A DNA stretch of 64,000 nucleotides from Bartonella phoceensis (GTDB lineage: Bacteria > Pseudomonadota > Alphaproteobacteria > Rhizobiales > Rhizobiaceae), in NCBI RefSeq assembly GCF_902825145.1, contig NZ_CADEAD010000002.1:1-64000 (forward strand), given 5' to 3'. The notes below the pieces were generated by a model that saw only the letters and a list, made by a program, of their open reading frames with translations, did not search any database and was not told the DNA's origin. Numbering within the stretch: position 1 is the stretch's first letter; the number at the start of each line of letters is the position of its first letter. The position numbers and the translations under genes were made by a program. Below are positions 1 to 8,104 of the stretch, piece by piece.

Positions 1-1161
1 CCACCAGCATTCATCCCCCACCAGTACCACCACCCGCCAACGCCCCATCGGCAACCCGCACCACCACCTAAAGCGCCTACACCAGGACACACAACAACCT
101 CATCATTTTCTCTTGGCACAACCACATTCTCTTCTCCCAAAAGAGTGTTTTTCACATTCGAAAAAACTTCCCGATTAAGACAGCAAAAAACAAATGGGCC
201 AAAATAAAAAATACAAGATCATATTTTTCTGTTGACAGTGTATGGAAAATAGTATTTAATGACAAATGCGGGGGATCTTTTTTTGCGTCTATATTTTCAT
301 CATTCTGTCTCTAGTGTGTAAATTCTCTAAAGATGAGAAACATAGTTTTTTAAAACAATGGGAACAGATGCGTGAAAAAGGTGATATCGTTTTTATTTGA
401 TTTCCTTTTTTGTACAAAAGAGTATGAAGAAACAAATCAGAATTAAAAAAACAAGTCATTGTCACATCAGCTTAACGCGTTTGTAAAATATGGTACATGT
501 CTGAAATGTCAGACCATCAACAGAAATAACGACAAGCGCTCCATTGATCTACCCTACTCCCATAATAAAGCATAAACTTCAGAATATTCAGGGCAAAAAC
601 TGTCCAATGCGCTCTTGCAAGCACGCACAGAAGTAAACAATGGACCACCACGGATCACCTTTGAGAAAAACGCGCCCAAATTGGTAGAGATGAGGAATTT
701 TGATCCTTTAAGACAGCAAGAAACACACTTGAAGAAAAGATGATATTTTCATTGACAGTGCATAAGAAGAGAACCCCTTAAACAGAGAAAATTTTCAGGA
801 AAGCTTAGGAGGCGTGATTTTTCTTAAAAAGGAACCACTTTTGTCATAAAATTTGTATCACCAACGCAGGATAAGCAAAAAGCACGCATAAAGCTTTCAT
901 TTAAACGCCAAGATGCGGTTGCAAATGCACCCACATCTCTCTACTTTTATAGATTTTAAAGATGCAAAAAACACCAGGCTTATCGCTTTCAAAAGGTCTA
1001 TCATTCTGGTTAAAAAGCCTTCTTTTAAAAATTGCTAAGGCCTTATGAATAACCCCATCGGTCTCACCTTAAAATATAAAAAATCAATGATAAACATTTT
1101 TAGGATATCATTTTGCCCTAATGAACAAAATAATATTGAGTGTTGATTATGAATACGGAGA
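1..1161. other. Gene-poor region with decayed repeats
   Basis: I see no intact gene here. The first 70 bases are C/A-rich with CCACCAG and CAACCCGCACC words like those of the 20-bp tandem repeat near 4.2 kb, so the window may begin inside a related array. Two stretches, about 145-240 and 655-760, resemble each other (both have a TTAAGACAGCAA-like word, then a TTGACAGTG word). A short open frame at 568-742 ends in a peptide containing the words TFEKNAP and LRQQE, which looks like a coding remnant I cannot name. The last 250 bases resemble 2560-2800 and belong to the duplicated unit that carries the two YopJ-family genes. Confidence 0.5.
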
Positions 1162-1170
1162 ATGAATACC

Positions 1171-2106
1171 ATGAAACCACGCGGTTCAAAAAATACTTCC
1201 CATAGTTCATCACAAACGCAGGAAGGTGCATGTACAAGTGAATCATTAGAAAGTCTTGCTCAAGATTTAGAGAAATGCACCCTTGAAAAAGAAACAAAGA
1301 TCCCATTCAGTCATGAACAATTAAAAGACATAATCGTAGATCCAGAAAAGGATATTGTGCATGATAACTGGTTCAAACACAATCACCATTATGCATCTAC
1401 AGATGTTAAAATGATGCCAGCGCTGATAGAAAAGGCGAATCGTAAACATCCAGGATTAAATCTTAAACTTATTACAACATCTCAAGACCTTGTTTCTTCA
1501 ATAAAAGAAGCCATTAATAACGGAGTTCAATCTTCTAGGTATATCATAAATACAACGGATATGGGAATCCATTTCGTAGCGCTTGATCAAAGAACCATGG
1601 CTGGCAAGACATCTCTAATCGTTTTCGAGCCAACAACATTCCAGAATGAAGTACCACTCTTGTTAGCGATAAGAATACAACAAACTGTTCAAAACCACTT
1701 GCCTGAATGTTCCTTCACCAAGGTGGAGATGGATATTCAACGAAGTTCCTCTGAATGTGGAATATTGAGTTTAGCGCTTGCCAAAAAGCTTCATACTCAA
1801 TTTGACAAATTGACAAGAATGCACGAGGACAACATAAGCGGTATGCTAAATACAACAAGTTTTACTTTGCGTTTTGATAGGGCAGATCTTTATCTTCCAC
1901 CGGCTTTTTACAAACACACACAAGGTGCAAGACGTCTTAAGGAATATATAAGATCAAATCCGGGTTCTGAAAATGAAAAAGTGAATAAAAAAGATGAAAC
2001 GCTTTTAACGCGATTTGACAAAAACTCAGTTGCACCAAAGGGAAAAGCTGTCTCTGTTTCGCTCCATAAGAAAAGGGTCTCTGAATACAAAACTCTGATG
2101 CTATAA
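1171..2106 (+). CDS. YopJ-family Ser/Thr acetyltransferase effector, catalytic triad intact
   Basis: This is a member of the YopJ/AvrRxv/HopZ effector family. Known members acetylate Ser, Thr or Lys residues of host signalling kinases after delivery into the host cell. The whole 311-residue protein resembles Yersinia YopJ. Visible triad residues are His134 (GIHFVALD), Glu153 (VFEP) and Cys196 (SSECG), with spacings of 19 and 43 close to YopJ. Conserved blocks MMPALIEKAN, MDIQRSSSECG and FYKHTQG are present. I chose ATG 1171 over ATG 1162 because GGAG at 1157-1160 spaces well only for 1171 and the downstream paralogue starts at the same residue. Bartonella is known for VirB/D4 and Trw type IV systems and I know of no type III system there, so the export route is unknown. 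The N-terminal 45 residues are polar, Ser/Thr-rich and unlike YopJ. Confidence 0.93.
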   Translation: MKPRGSKNTSHSSSQTQEGACTSESLESLAQDLEKCTLEKETKIPFSHEQLKDIIVDPEKDIVHDNWFKHNHHYASTDVKMMPALIEKANRKHPGLNLKLITTSQDLVSSIKEAINNGVQSSRYIINTTDMGIHFVALDQRTMAGKTSLIVFEPTTFQNEVPLLLAIRIQQTVQNHLPECSFTKVEMDIQRSSSECGILSLALAKKLHTQFDKLTRMHEDNISGMLNTTSFTLRFDRADLYLPPAFYKHTQGARRLKEYIRSNPGSENEKVNKKDETLLTRFDKNSVAPKGKAVSVSLHKKRVSEYKTLML

Positions 2107-2828
2107 TTCTCATATTTTTACCACTATGCACAATGAATCACTGCCTTCAGGTTTATGAATGGAAGGGGTGGGCTGTTTATGTTGGCCAATTCACCTCCTG
2201 TTTGGGTTTGTAGGATGCAAGTAATGCAGTGATCCGTTTGCCTGTGAGGGTGAAATTGAGTGGCCATCAATCTCTCCCTGAAAAGAGAAGGGGCAAAACA
2301 TGCAATTCTTTTGCAAGAGCATAAGCGAGAGGCGGTAATATTTTTGAAAAGTTCTTTCCATTTCCATAAAGTCTCTCCAGGATGAGCACTTTTCATCCCG
2401 AGTTCCGATACAGCAATGACACTCTACAATTCCAATCCTATAGGGTGCTCTAAGAACATCGTCCACCAATAGAACTCCATGCCACCAAAACTTCATGGTT
2501 TCATCCAAGTTTTACCCCTTACTTGCCCTTGAAGGATTGAGAAAGCAATTATTTTTAAAAAACCAGTCTTCCTCACAGTCAGGAAGAATTTTTTCATAAA
2601 AAAATTCTTTTAAGGAATACAGCTTAAAAGCCTATCATTCTCATTTAGAAAGCCTTTTTACGAAAATTTCTAAGACTTTAGCAATGGTCTTATCTTTTCA
2701 CTTTTCAAGAGAAAAAAATCAACATTCAACACCACTTAAACAGAATTTTGCCATAAAAAATACAGTAATTTTACCATAATTAATAAAAGGGTACTAAATG
2801 TTGATTATGAATACGAAGGATTAATATT
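2107..2828. other. Duplicated intergenic spacer between the two YopJ-family genes
   Basis: No gene is supported. 2145-2420 matches 3765-4085 (shared words such as GGGGTGGG, TTTATGTTGGC and AATTCACCTC), and 2590-2828 matches 990-1170 upstream of the first gene. The spacer therefore belongs to a tandem duplication with a unit of about 1.66 kb that includes gene, upstream region and downstream region. The run just before the second gene (TGTTGATTATGAATACG) is nearly identical to that before the first, so both genes probably share promoter and ribosome-binding context. Confidence 0.6.
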
Positions 2829-3737
2829 ATGAAACCACACGGCTCAAAAGATACCGCTCATAGTTCGCAACAAACGCAGAGCGGTAGTGAAGAAGGACAT
2901 GTTGCACAAGGCGCCAGCGCTGCAGAAGGAGATTCTTTACAGCGTAAAGAAGAAATGGTAGCTATTATTGCAAGCTTAGAGGCAGATCTCGCCAGTGGTC
3001 ATTGGATCGATAAACGCTATGCAGATCTAGATCTTAAGCTGATGCCAGATTTTGTAGAACAAGCAAATAAAAAATATCCGAGTATGAATCTTAAATTTTC
3101 TATGAAACCTGAAAATTTTGCCCAATTAGTAAAAGAAACCATTGAGGCTGGAGTTCACTCTTCCCAATTTATACTGGGCATCAATGATAAGAGCCCTCAT
3201 TTTGGAGTGGTTGATCTTAGAAAAATCAATAATAAGACATCTTTGATATTTTTTTCACCTTCAACACTCAATGACACTGTGTCAGCAGTACTAGCAGTAA
3301 GAGCACAAATATCCGTTCACAAAGCAAATTTACCGGATTGTCATTATTCTACGGTGGACATGAATATTCAGCACACCCCCGGCGACAGTGGAATATTGAG
3401 TTTAGCGCTTGCCAAAAAACTTCATACCGATGCGCATTGTGTAGCAAAAATGCACGATGATAATGTACAGGGTCTGTTAGCTACACCGGAAAACCCTTTA
3501 TCTCCTGAAAGAGTAGATAAGTATCTTTCACCGCGGTTTTACAAACACACGCAACTTGAATCGCGTCTTGAGAAATATATAAGGGCAAATCCGGGAGCTG
3601 AAAACGCAGAGGTTAACAAAAAAAAGGAAAGTCTTCCAGAGAGATTTGGCAAAAACTTAGTTGCAGCAGAAGGAAAAGCGGTCTCTACTTCACCACAGAG
3701 AAAAAGAATTACTGAATGCAAATCTCTGTCGTTATAA
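2829..3737 (+). CDS. YopJ-family paralogue with lost catalytic Cys and Glu (probable pseudo-acetyltransferase)
   Basis: This 302-residue tandem paralogue of the preceding gene keeps the full YopJ fold signature (LMPDFVEQAN, DMNIQ, SGILSLALAKKLH, FYKHTQ). Of the catalytic triad only His124 (SPHFGVVD) remains. The Glu position is Ser143 (FFSPS) and the Cys position is Ser187 (GDSG). The 19 and 44 residue spacings are preserved, so these are substitutions and not alignment slips. Cys to Ser needs one base change (TGT to AGT). The frame is fully open and the rest is well conserved, so it is not a classic pseudogene. By inference it cannot acetylate through the normal ping-pong mechanism and may act as a binding or decoy protein, or be at an early stage of decay. 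The start is supported by AAGGA about 8 bases upstream. Confidence 0.9.
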   Translation: MKPHGSKDTAHSSQQTQSGSEEGHVAQGASAAEGDSLQRKEEMVAIIASLEADLASGHWIDKRYADLDLKLMPDFVEQANKKYPSMNLKFSMKPENFAQLVKETIEAGVHSSQFILGINDKSPHFGVVDLRKINNKTSLIFFSPSTLNDTVSAVLAVRAQISVHKANLPDCHYSTVDMNIQHTPGDSGILSLALAKKLHTDAHCVAKMHDDNVQGLLATPENPLSPERVDKYLSPRFYKHTQLESRLEKYIRANPGAENAEVNKKKESLPERFGKNLVAAEGKAVSTSPQRKRITECKSLSL

Positions 3738-4138
3738 TTTCCATATTTTTACCAATATGCACATGAATAAGCACTGCATTTAGGTTTATGGATGAAAGGG
3801 GTGGGTTTGTTTATGTTGGCAAATTCACCTCTTGTTTAGGTTTGTAGGATACGAGCAACGTAAGCAGTTTGCCTTTGCGCGTGGAATTACGCTGCTTTCT
3901 CAAAAGAGGTACATCAGTTCTCTCAAAAATTCCAGAGTCATTGAGAGATCATAAAGATCTCACTGAATACTGAAAAAGCAAAACATTGAATGCTTCTGCA
4001 AGAGCATAAGCGAGAGGTGATATATATTTTAAAAAGTTCTTTCTAGAAAATTTTTTCAGGATGAGCACTTTTCATCCCGAGTTTTTGTGCGCCAATAACA
4101 CATTACAATTCCAATCTTATAGCGCTGTCCGAACGCCA

Positions 4139-4300
4139 CCACCCACCAGCAACCCGCACCGCCCACCAGCAACCCGCACCGTCCACCAGTAACCCACACC
4201 GCCCACCAGCAACCCGCACCGTCTACCAGCAACCCGCACCGCCCACCAGTAACCCACACCGCCCACCAGCAACCCACACCGCCCACAAACCAACCACACC
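4139..4300. repeat. 20-bp tandem repeat, about eight copies
   Basis: About eight head-to-tail copies of a C-rich 20-mer with consensus ACCGCCCACCAGCAACCCGC are present. Variants are AGT for AGC and CACA for CGCA, and the last copies degenerate. The array lies between the second YopJ-family gene and the lysis cassette. The strand bias (almost no G on the plus strand) is extreme compared with the AT-rich surroundings. Open minus-strand frames across it (GGRCGLLVGG-like) arise only from the repeat and are not credible genes. Copy number is likely to vary between strains. Confidence 0.9.
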
Positions 4301-4391
4301 GTGGCCCCATTCACCACCCTCATGGTTTCGTCACAGTTTCATTTCTTTCTTATTTTTTAAGATCGAGAAAGAAATCAATTTTTAGAATGTC

Positions 4392-4418
4392 AGCCTCCCA
4401 TCATGGGAGGCTTTTTTT
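4392..4418 (+). terminator. Rho-independent terminator immediately upstream of the endolysin gene
   Basis: A perfect 9-bp stem AGCCTCCCA / TGGGAGGCT with a 3-base loop is followed directly by seven T. It ends only 13 bases before the endolysin ATG at 4431. Transcription from the left would stop here, so the lysis genes need either read-through/antitermination or a promoter inside this short gap. It may simply end YopJ-side transcripts. Confidence 0.8.
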
Positions 4419-4430
4419 ATGGAGGAGCTT

Positions 4431-5093
4431 ATGCGAAAAATATCAAAAGAAGGACTTGCCCTGATTAAGCAATGGGAAGGTTTGCGTTTGAGTGCCTATA
4501 AAGATGCCATTGGTGTGTGGACAATCGGCTATGGACATACAAACAATGCCGGAAAACCTTTTGTGCATAAAGGTATGGTAATCACTGAAGAGCAAGCCGA
4601 GGAATTTCTTTGTCAAGACTTGCAAAAATTTGAAAATGCCGTTGAGCAAATGGTTCAAGTTCCCTTAACGGATCAACAATTCGCGGCATTGGTATCCTTT
4701 TGCTATAATATAGGAACAGCAGCCTTTTGTAACTCGACTCTGTTAAAGAAACTCAATAACGGTGAATATGAAGCAGTGCCATCCGAATTACAGAAATGGA
4801 CCAAAGCGGGCGGCAAACGTTTACAAGGCCTTGTACATCGGCGCGCAGCAGAAACAGGGTTATGGGCGAAAGGCGCTTATGTTTCCTCCAACTACCAAAC
4901 CATGGAAACGCAAGCACCAACAGGACTTTTTAAAGCAGAAGCACTTGCCCCAATCATTGGCTCTTTTTCAGGGCTGGGAGGCTTGTTAGCAGGCAATGGT
5001 CCCATTCAATGGGCACTAGCCGCCATGATGATTTTAGCGGCATGTGCTGGCATTTTCTTTGTTGCTAAACGTTTTCAGGAGCATCGTCTATGA
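4431..5093 (+). CDS. Phage-type endolysin (GH24, T4-lysozyme-like) with C-terminal membrane anchor
   Basis: This muramidase cuts the glycan strands of peptidoglycan. The GH24 active site is visible near the N-terminus: Glu16 (QWEGLRL), Asp25 (YKDAIG) and Thr31 (VWTIGYGH), with the T4-lysozyme spacing. GGAGGAG at 4421-4427 precedes ATG 4431, which I prefer to the upstream ATG at 4419 lying in the terminator T-run. After about residue 145 comes a linker, then a hydrophobic segment at about 196-214 (WALAAMMILAACAGIFFVA), so the protein is probably membrane-tethered at its C-terminus. No N-terminal signal or SAR domain is seen. Its stop overlaps the next start (ATGA), placing it first in a compact lysis operon. 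No head, tail or integrase genes are nearby. Confidence 0.9.
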   Translation: MRKISKEGLALIKQWEGLRLSAYKDAIGVWTIGYGHTNNAGKPFVHKGMVITEEQAEEFLCQDLQKFENAVEQMVQVPLTDQQFAALVSFCYNIGTAAFCNSTLLKKLNNGEYEAVPSELQKWTKAGGKRLQGLVHRRAAETGLWAKGAYVSSNYQTMETQAPTGLFKAEALAPIIGSFSGLGGLLAGNGPIQWALAAMMILAACAGIFFVAKRFQEHRL

Positions 5094-5317
5094 TCTGGTG
5101 GATGAAAAAAAATCTTGTACCAACAGGAGCGGCTTTAGCCGCTTTTTTTATAGCTTTAGCAAAAGCTTTTACCCTTGGAAAAAAGGTTGAACAGCAAAAG
5201 CAAACAGAAAATTCTTTAAAGGAAGCAAAAACACGACTTGAGGTGGAAAATGAAGTTAATCAGAAAAGTGATGCTGATGTGCGTACTGCTCTCTCTGACT
5301 GGTTGCATGACCAATAA
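5090..5317 (+). CDS. Probable inner-membrane spanin (Rz-like)
   Basis: This 75-residue protein starts within the endolysin stop (ATGA overlap). It has one N-terminal membrane segment (about residues 9-28, PTGAALAAFFIALAKAFTLG) followed by a charged, heptad-like helix (KKVEQQKQTENSLKEAKTRLEVE). That is the architecture of Rz-type i-spanins, which span the periplasm and fuse the membranes at the end of phage lysis. A lipoprotein gene is embedded in its 3' part in another frame, as in Rz/Rz1 pairs. I did not recognise a specific family, so the call rests on topology and context. Confidence 0.65.
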   Translation: MIWWMKKNLVPTGAALAAFFIALAKAFTLGKKVEQQKQTENSLKEAKTRLEVENEVNQKSDADVRTALSDWLHDQ

Positions 5318-5468
5318 ATATACTGCTTCTTGTGTTGGTTGGTTGCCCATTTATTTAAGTCGGCAAGATCTTTCTGTTATCAGTTTTGGCTTAGCAAGAG
5401 AGATCTTAAAACATAATAGGCTTGGTGAACGCTTATGTGGGTGGAAACATGGACAGAAAAAAAACTGA
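5250..5468 (+). CDS. Probable outer-membrane lipoprotein spanin (Rz1-like), overlapping the i-spanin gene
   Basis: This 72-residue protein begins with a basic, hydrophobic signal ending in the lipobox LTGC (MLMCVLLSLTGC). ATG 5250 is preferred because GAGGTGG sits just upstream; the TTG at 5238 has no such support. The first 68 bases overlap the i-spanin gene in a different frame, the classic Rz/Rz1 nesting. The mature part (CVGWLPIYLSRQD, ILKHN, CGW) resembles small proteins in lysis regions of Rhizobiales phages, from memory. The inferred role is outer-membrane partner of the spanin complex. Confidence 0.68.
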   Translation: MKLIRKVMLMCVLLSLTGCMTNKYTASCVGWLPIYLSRQDLSVISFGLAREILKHNRLGERLCGWKHGQKKN

Positions 5469-5667
5469 AAAACGCATCAAGCTTACAGAAGCAGAAAAAA
5501 GGATGCTTCAAGAAATCATCGTTACCTACCAAAGTATGAAAATGATGTCTCGCTTGATGAAATGGATTGCATTCATCATCTTTTTATTGATCCTTGATGT
5601 TGCCCGCCTTATGGATGCAATAGAGAATGTTTTTTCACATTTAAAACATTGGTTTTCAAAGAATTAG
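5449..5667 (+). CDS. Small membrane protein of the lysis cassette, holin or antiholin candidate
   Basis: This 72-residue protein has a charged N-terminal helix (RKKTEKRIKLTEAEKRMLQE) and one clear hydrophobic segment (WIAFIIFLLILDVARLM). I start it at ATG 5449 with GGTGGA upstream; an in-frame TTG at 5422 is less likely. It overlaps the end of the spanin-like lipoprotein gene by 20 bases. Position and topology suggest a holin-like or accessory lysis protein, but I do not recognise the family and the function is open. Confidence 0.55.
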   Translation: MDRKKTEKRIKLTEAEKRMLQEIIVTYQSMKMMSRLMKWIAFIIFLLILDVARLMDAIENVFSHLKHWFSKN

Positions 5668-5930
5668 GCATTTAATTTATATGTGTTCAATATCATTTTC
5701 AAAGCGAGAAAAACGTAAGCAAAGCATCAAGACAATGCTTTGAAAAACAACAGGCGTTTGTTGTTTTCACTTATATTGTTTTTACTTACGCTCCAAATAA
5801 GTTAGAGAATATCTGTTATTGTTCGCAACAATAAAACTCTTATAGTGTTTTATTTTTTCTATAACTGTAGATTTTTTAATGAAGATGTGTATAATGTAAT
5901 CTTTCATTTTAAAATAAATTGGGTGTTTAA

Positions 5931-6857
5931 ATGAATACAAAATGTTTAGCTACAATTTTTGTTACGACTTTATTTATAAATTCTCCAGTGCAAGCGGCTG
6001 ATACCAGTATTTATCCGGTAGGAACAAGAAATAGTTCCGTTTATCCAGTGCAAGCAGCAAACAATATTTCCTATCCAGCATCGCGATCAAATTATCCATC
6101 GACGGTTGTTTCTCCACCTTTTTCCTGGGCCGGGATCTACTTTGGAGGGCAGATTGGTGGTTTTTCGAGCACAAATGCCTTCACTTACTCTGAGGATATT
6201 CAGAGTGGAAAATGGGTTTGGATTAATAAAAATTTACACCCTAAATTTTCAGGATTCATCGGGGGTTTTTATGGAGGAACGAATATTGATATAGGCAGTG
6301 ACTTTATTATCGGTATTGATGCAGATGTGGTCTTCTCTGGTAAAAAAAACACCAAGACGGATAACGGAAGAAAAATTAAAAATTCTGACGAATTAGCTTC
6401 TATTGAAGCAACGCTTCAACAAGCTGGCATTCCGATCATAAGGCCTGGTGCTCCGGATGAAACGATACCCAATATTGGTCATACTGTTGTAAACAGTATT
6501 ACTTTAAAAGAAAAATGGGGGGGTGCTATACGCGTACGTCTTGGTTTGACTTCTCATTATGTTATGCCGTACATTTCTATTGGTGTTGCCTATGCACAGA
6601 TGCAATATACCGCATCGCTTTTGGCGGAATCCCGGGAGGAATCATTTATATTCGCTTCTGGCAATGTGTTTGACAAAGCAACGATGATGGTTGGGTATAC
6701 ATTTGGTGGCGGAATTGATTTTGCAGTAACCGAGAATATTGTTTTGCGTGCAGAATACCGTTATTCGGATTTTGGTCAAAAGACATTTGAACAAGATAAA
6801 CTTCAGGTTGACTACAAAACGAATGACTTCCGCTTTGGTTTTGCTTACAAGTTTTAA
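5931..6857 (+). CDS. Hbp/Omp25-31-family outer-membrane beta-barrel (hemin-binding-protein type)
   Basis: This 308-residue outer-membrane protein has a signal peptide ending SPVQA-AD. The N-terminal region carries three YPV/YPA-type short repeats, then FSWAGIYFGGQIGGF, the usual first strand of the Omp25/Hbp family. It ends in aromatic Phe (FRFGFAYKF), as expected for BAM-dependent barrels, with RAEYRYSDFG in the last hairpin. Bartonella Hbp paralogues bind hemin on the surface and are differentially expressed between host and vector; whether this one binds hemin is inferred. It stands alone, with about 260 bases of AT-rich promoter region upstream and a strong terminator downstream. Confidence 0.85.
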   Translation: MNTKCLATIFVTTLFINSPVQAADTSIYPVGTRNSSVYPVQAANNISYPASRSNYPSTVVSPPFSWAGIYFGGQIGGFSSTNAFTYSEDIQSGKWVWINKNLHPKFSGFIGGFYGGTNIDIGSDFIIGIDADVVFSGKKNTKTDNGRKIKNSDELASIEATLQQAGIPIIRPGAPDETIPNIGHTVVNSITLKEKWGGAIRVRLGLTSHYVMPYISIGVAYAQMQYTASLLAESREESFIFASGNVFDKATMMVGYTFGGGIDFAVTENIVLRAEYRYSDFGQKTFEQDKLQVDYKTNDFRFGFAYKF

Positions 6858-6874
6858 TTTGCTGCATAATTGAA

Positions 6875-6907
6875 CTGCCAAAAACCCTGTTTTTGGCAGG
6901 GTTTTTA
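6875..6907 (+). terminator. Rho-independent terminator after the Hbp-like gene
   Basis: The stem CTGCCAAAAAC / GTTTTTGGCAG has a 3-base loop and is followed by GGTTTTTATTTTTTT. It lies 18 bases after the stop codon. Confidence 0.85.
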
Positions 6908-7834
6908 TTTTTTTCTTACGTTGACAATATAACCCCTTAAAGCGTAAAAAAATCAATCAACGAAATTCGTATAGTTGCATAAAAGAGATGAATGATATTT
7001 ACATTATGTCATTCACAATTTTTATCATAGTGTTTTTATATAAATAAATATAACGCGTAAAAAAGATTGTATTGTTGTTTTAAAAAATTAATTTCCTAGA
7101 GATTTCTGTAACCAAATTTCCTCCTGCATATTGCAAGATTTTTGCATTTCATCCCTGTTCACAATGAATCAACCAAAACCATTTCTTTGTCTCTCCAAGT
7201 GGAGTTCAGCTGTGGCTAAAAACCGATTAAGAAAGGCCTAAAAAATACCTCTCACAAACCATCTCAAGAGAAGATCCGTCGCAATTTTGTAAACCAACAA
7301 AAGTTATGATGATACCAGCTTGCACCTTGTATAAGTAAAAATGGCAATATCCTATAGATGTTGCATCACACCATCCATCAAGCACCGTGAAAAGATAGGC
7401 TTCATGAACATTGAGAGAGAGATTCCTTCAAAACAAGTGCATCCATTCGTAACATAATATTGTTCTGTTTTGTATAAAGACCACAGCTCCTCTTAGGAGA
7501 AAATTCTTGTTGACCACCTATCTCACGCACCTTATAGGCTTAAACCAGCAAAATCTGCTCTCCATATCGCCTTTCAACTTAACGATGATCCAACATTTCA
7601 ATCCATAAACATATTTTGTAAGCATATCGGATTAGTATTTCAAGGATTGTTGTTTTTCTTATCTATTTGCCTCATTCGAAAGAAGACCGAAATCAGACGC
7701 GAATGATATCGCATTTTATTTCTGGATATACCCTCTATCATCATCCCGAAGGATAGGTCTACAGCACACCAAACAATCTATCAGTGCCACGCATGAGACA
7801 AATTTTCTGGCAATAAGGGGGCATACCTATAAAG
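6908..7834. other. Long AT-rich intergenic region, no gene recognised
   Basis: About 930 bases hold no convincing reading frame on either strand. Short frames on the minus strand at 7140-7440 are broken by several stops and match nothing I know. It probably contains decayed sequence plus control DNA for neighbouring genes. Confidence 0.5.
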
Positions 7835-7919
7835 TGGTGCGGGTGGTCGGACTCGAACCGACACTCCTCTCGGAACCAGATTTTGAGTCTGGCGCGTCTA
7901 CCAGTTCCACCACACCCGC
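7835..7919 (-). tRNA. tRNA-Leu (anticodon CAA)
   Basis: Read on the minus strand this folds as a class II tRNA. The acceptor stem GCGGGTG pairs with CACCCGC, the discriminator is A, and CCA is encoded. The anticodon stem CCAGA/TCTGG encloses loop CTCAAAA with anticodon CAA (reads UUG). A variable arm (TTCCGAGAGGA) and the T arm GGTTCGAGTCC are present. The 85-base length fits tRNA-Leu. No integrase or attachment-site duplicate is visible next to it. Confidence 0.96.
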
Positions 7920-8104
7920 ATACTGCCATAAAGGACAGACTTGTTCATTATTTCTCTGCACTATATGAAGAAGGAGAGATTCGTCAACACCCGATTTTTT
8001 GTTTTTTTAAAATCCGTATTATTTTTGCCTCTTTCATTTTATTGAAGCTTCTGTTTCATAGGATTTATGAGGGACAATTTGTAAAATTTTTACTTCTTCA
8101 ACTT

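Noticed and set aside
4139..4300. Possible CRISPR array
   Set aside because: Units are contiguous 20-mers with no spacers, and no cas genes are nearby. It is a minisatellite.
4056..4323. Minus-strand frames of GGRCGLLVGG-type repeats
   Set aside because: They arise only from translating the 20-bp tandem repeat in two frames; no ribosome-binding site and no unique sequence.
7883..8104. Upstream extension of the DedA gene
   Set aside because: It would run through the tRNA-Leu gene and adds no membrane or family features; ATG 8105 fits the family.
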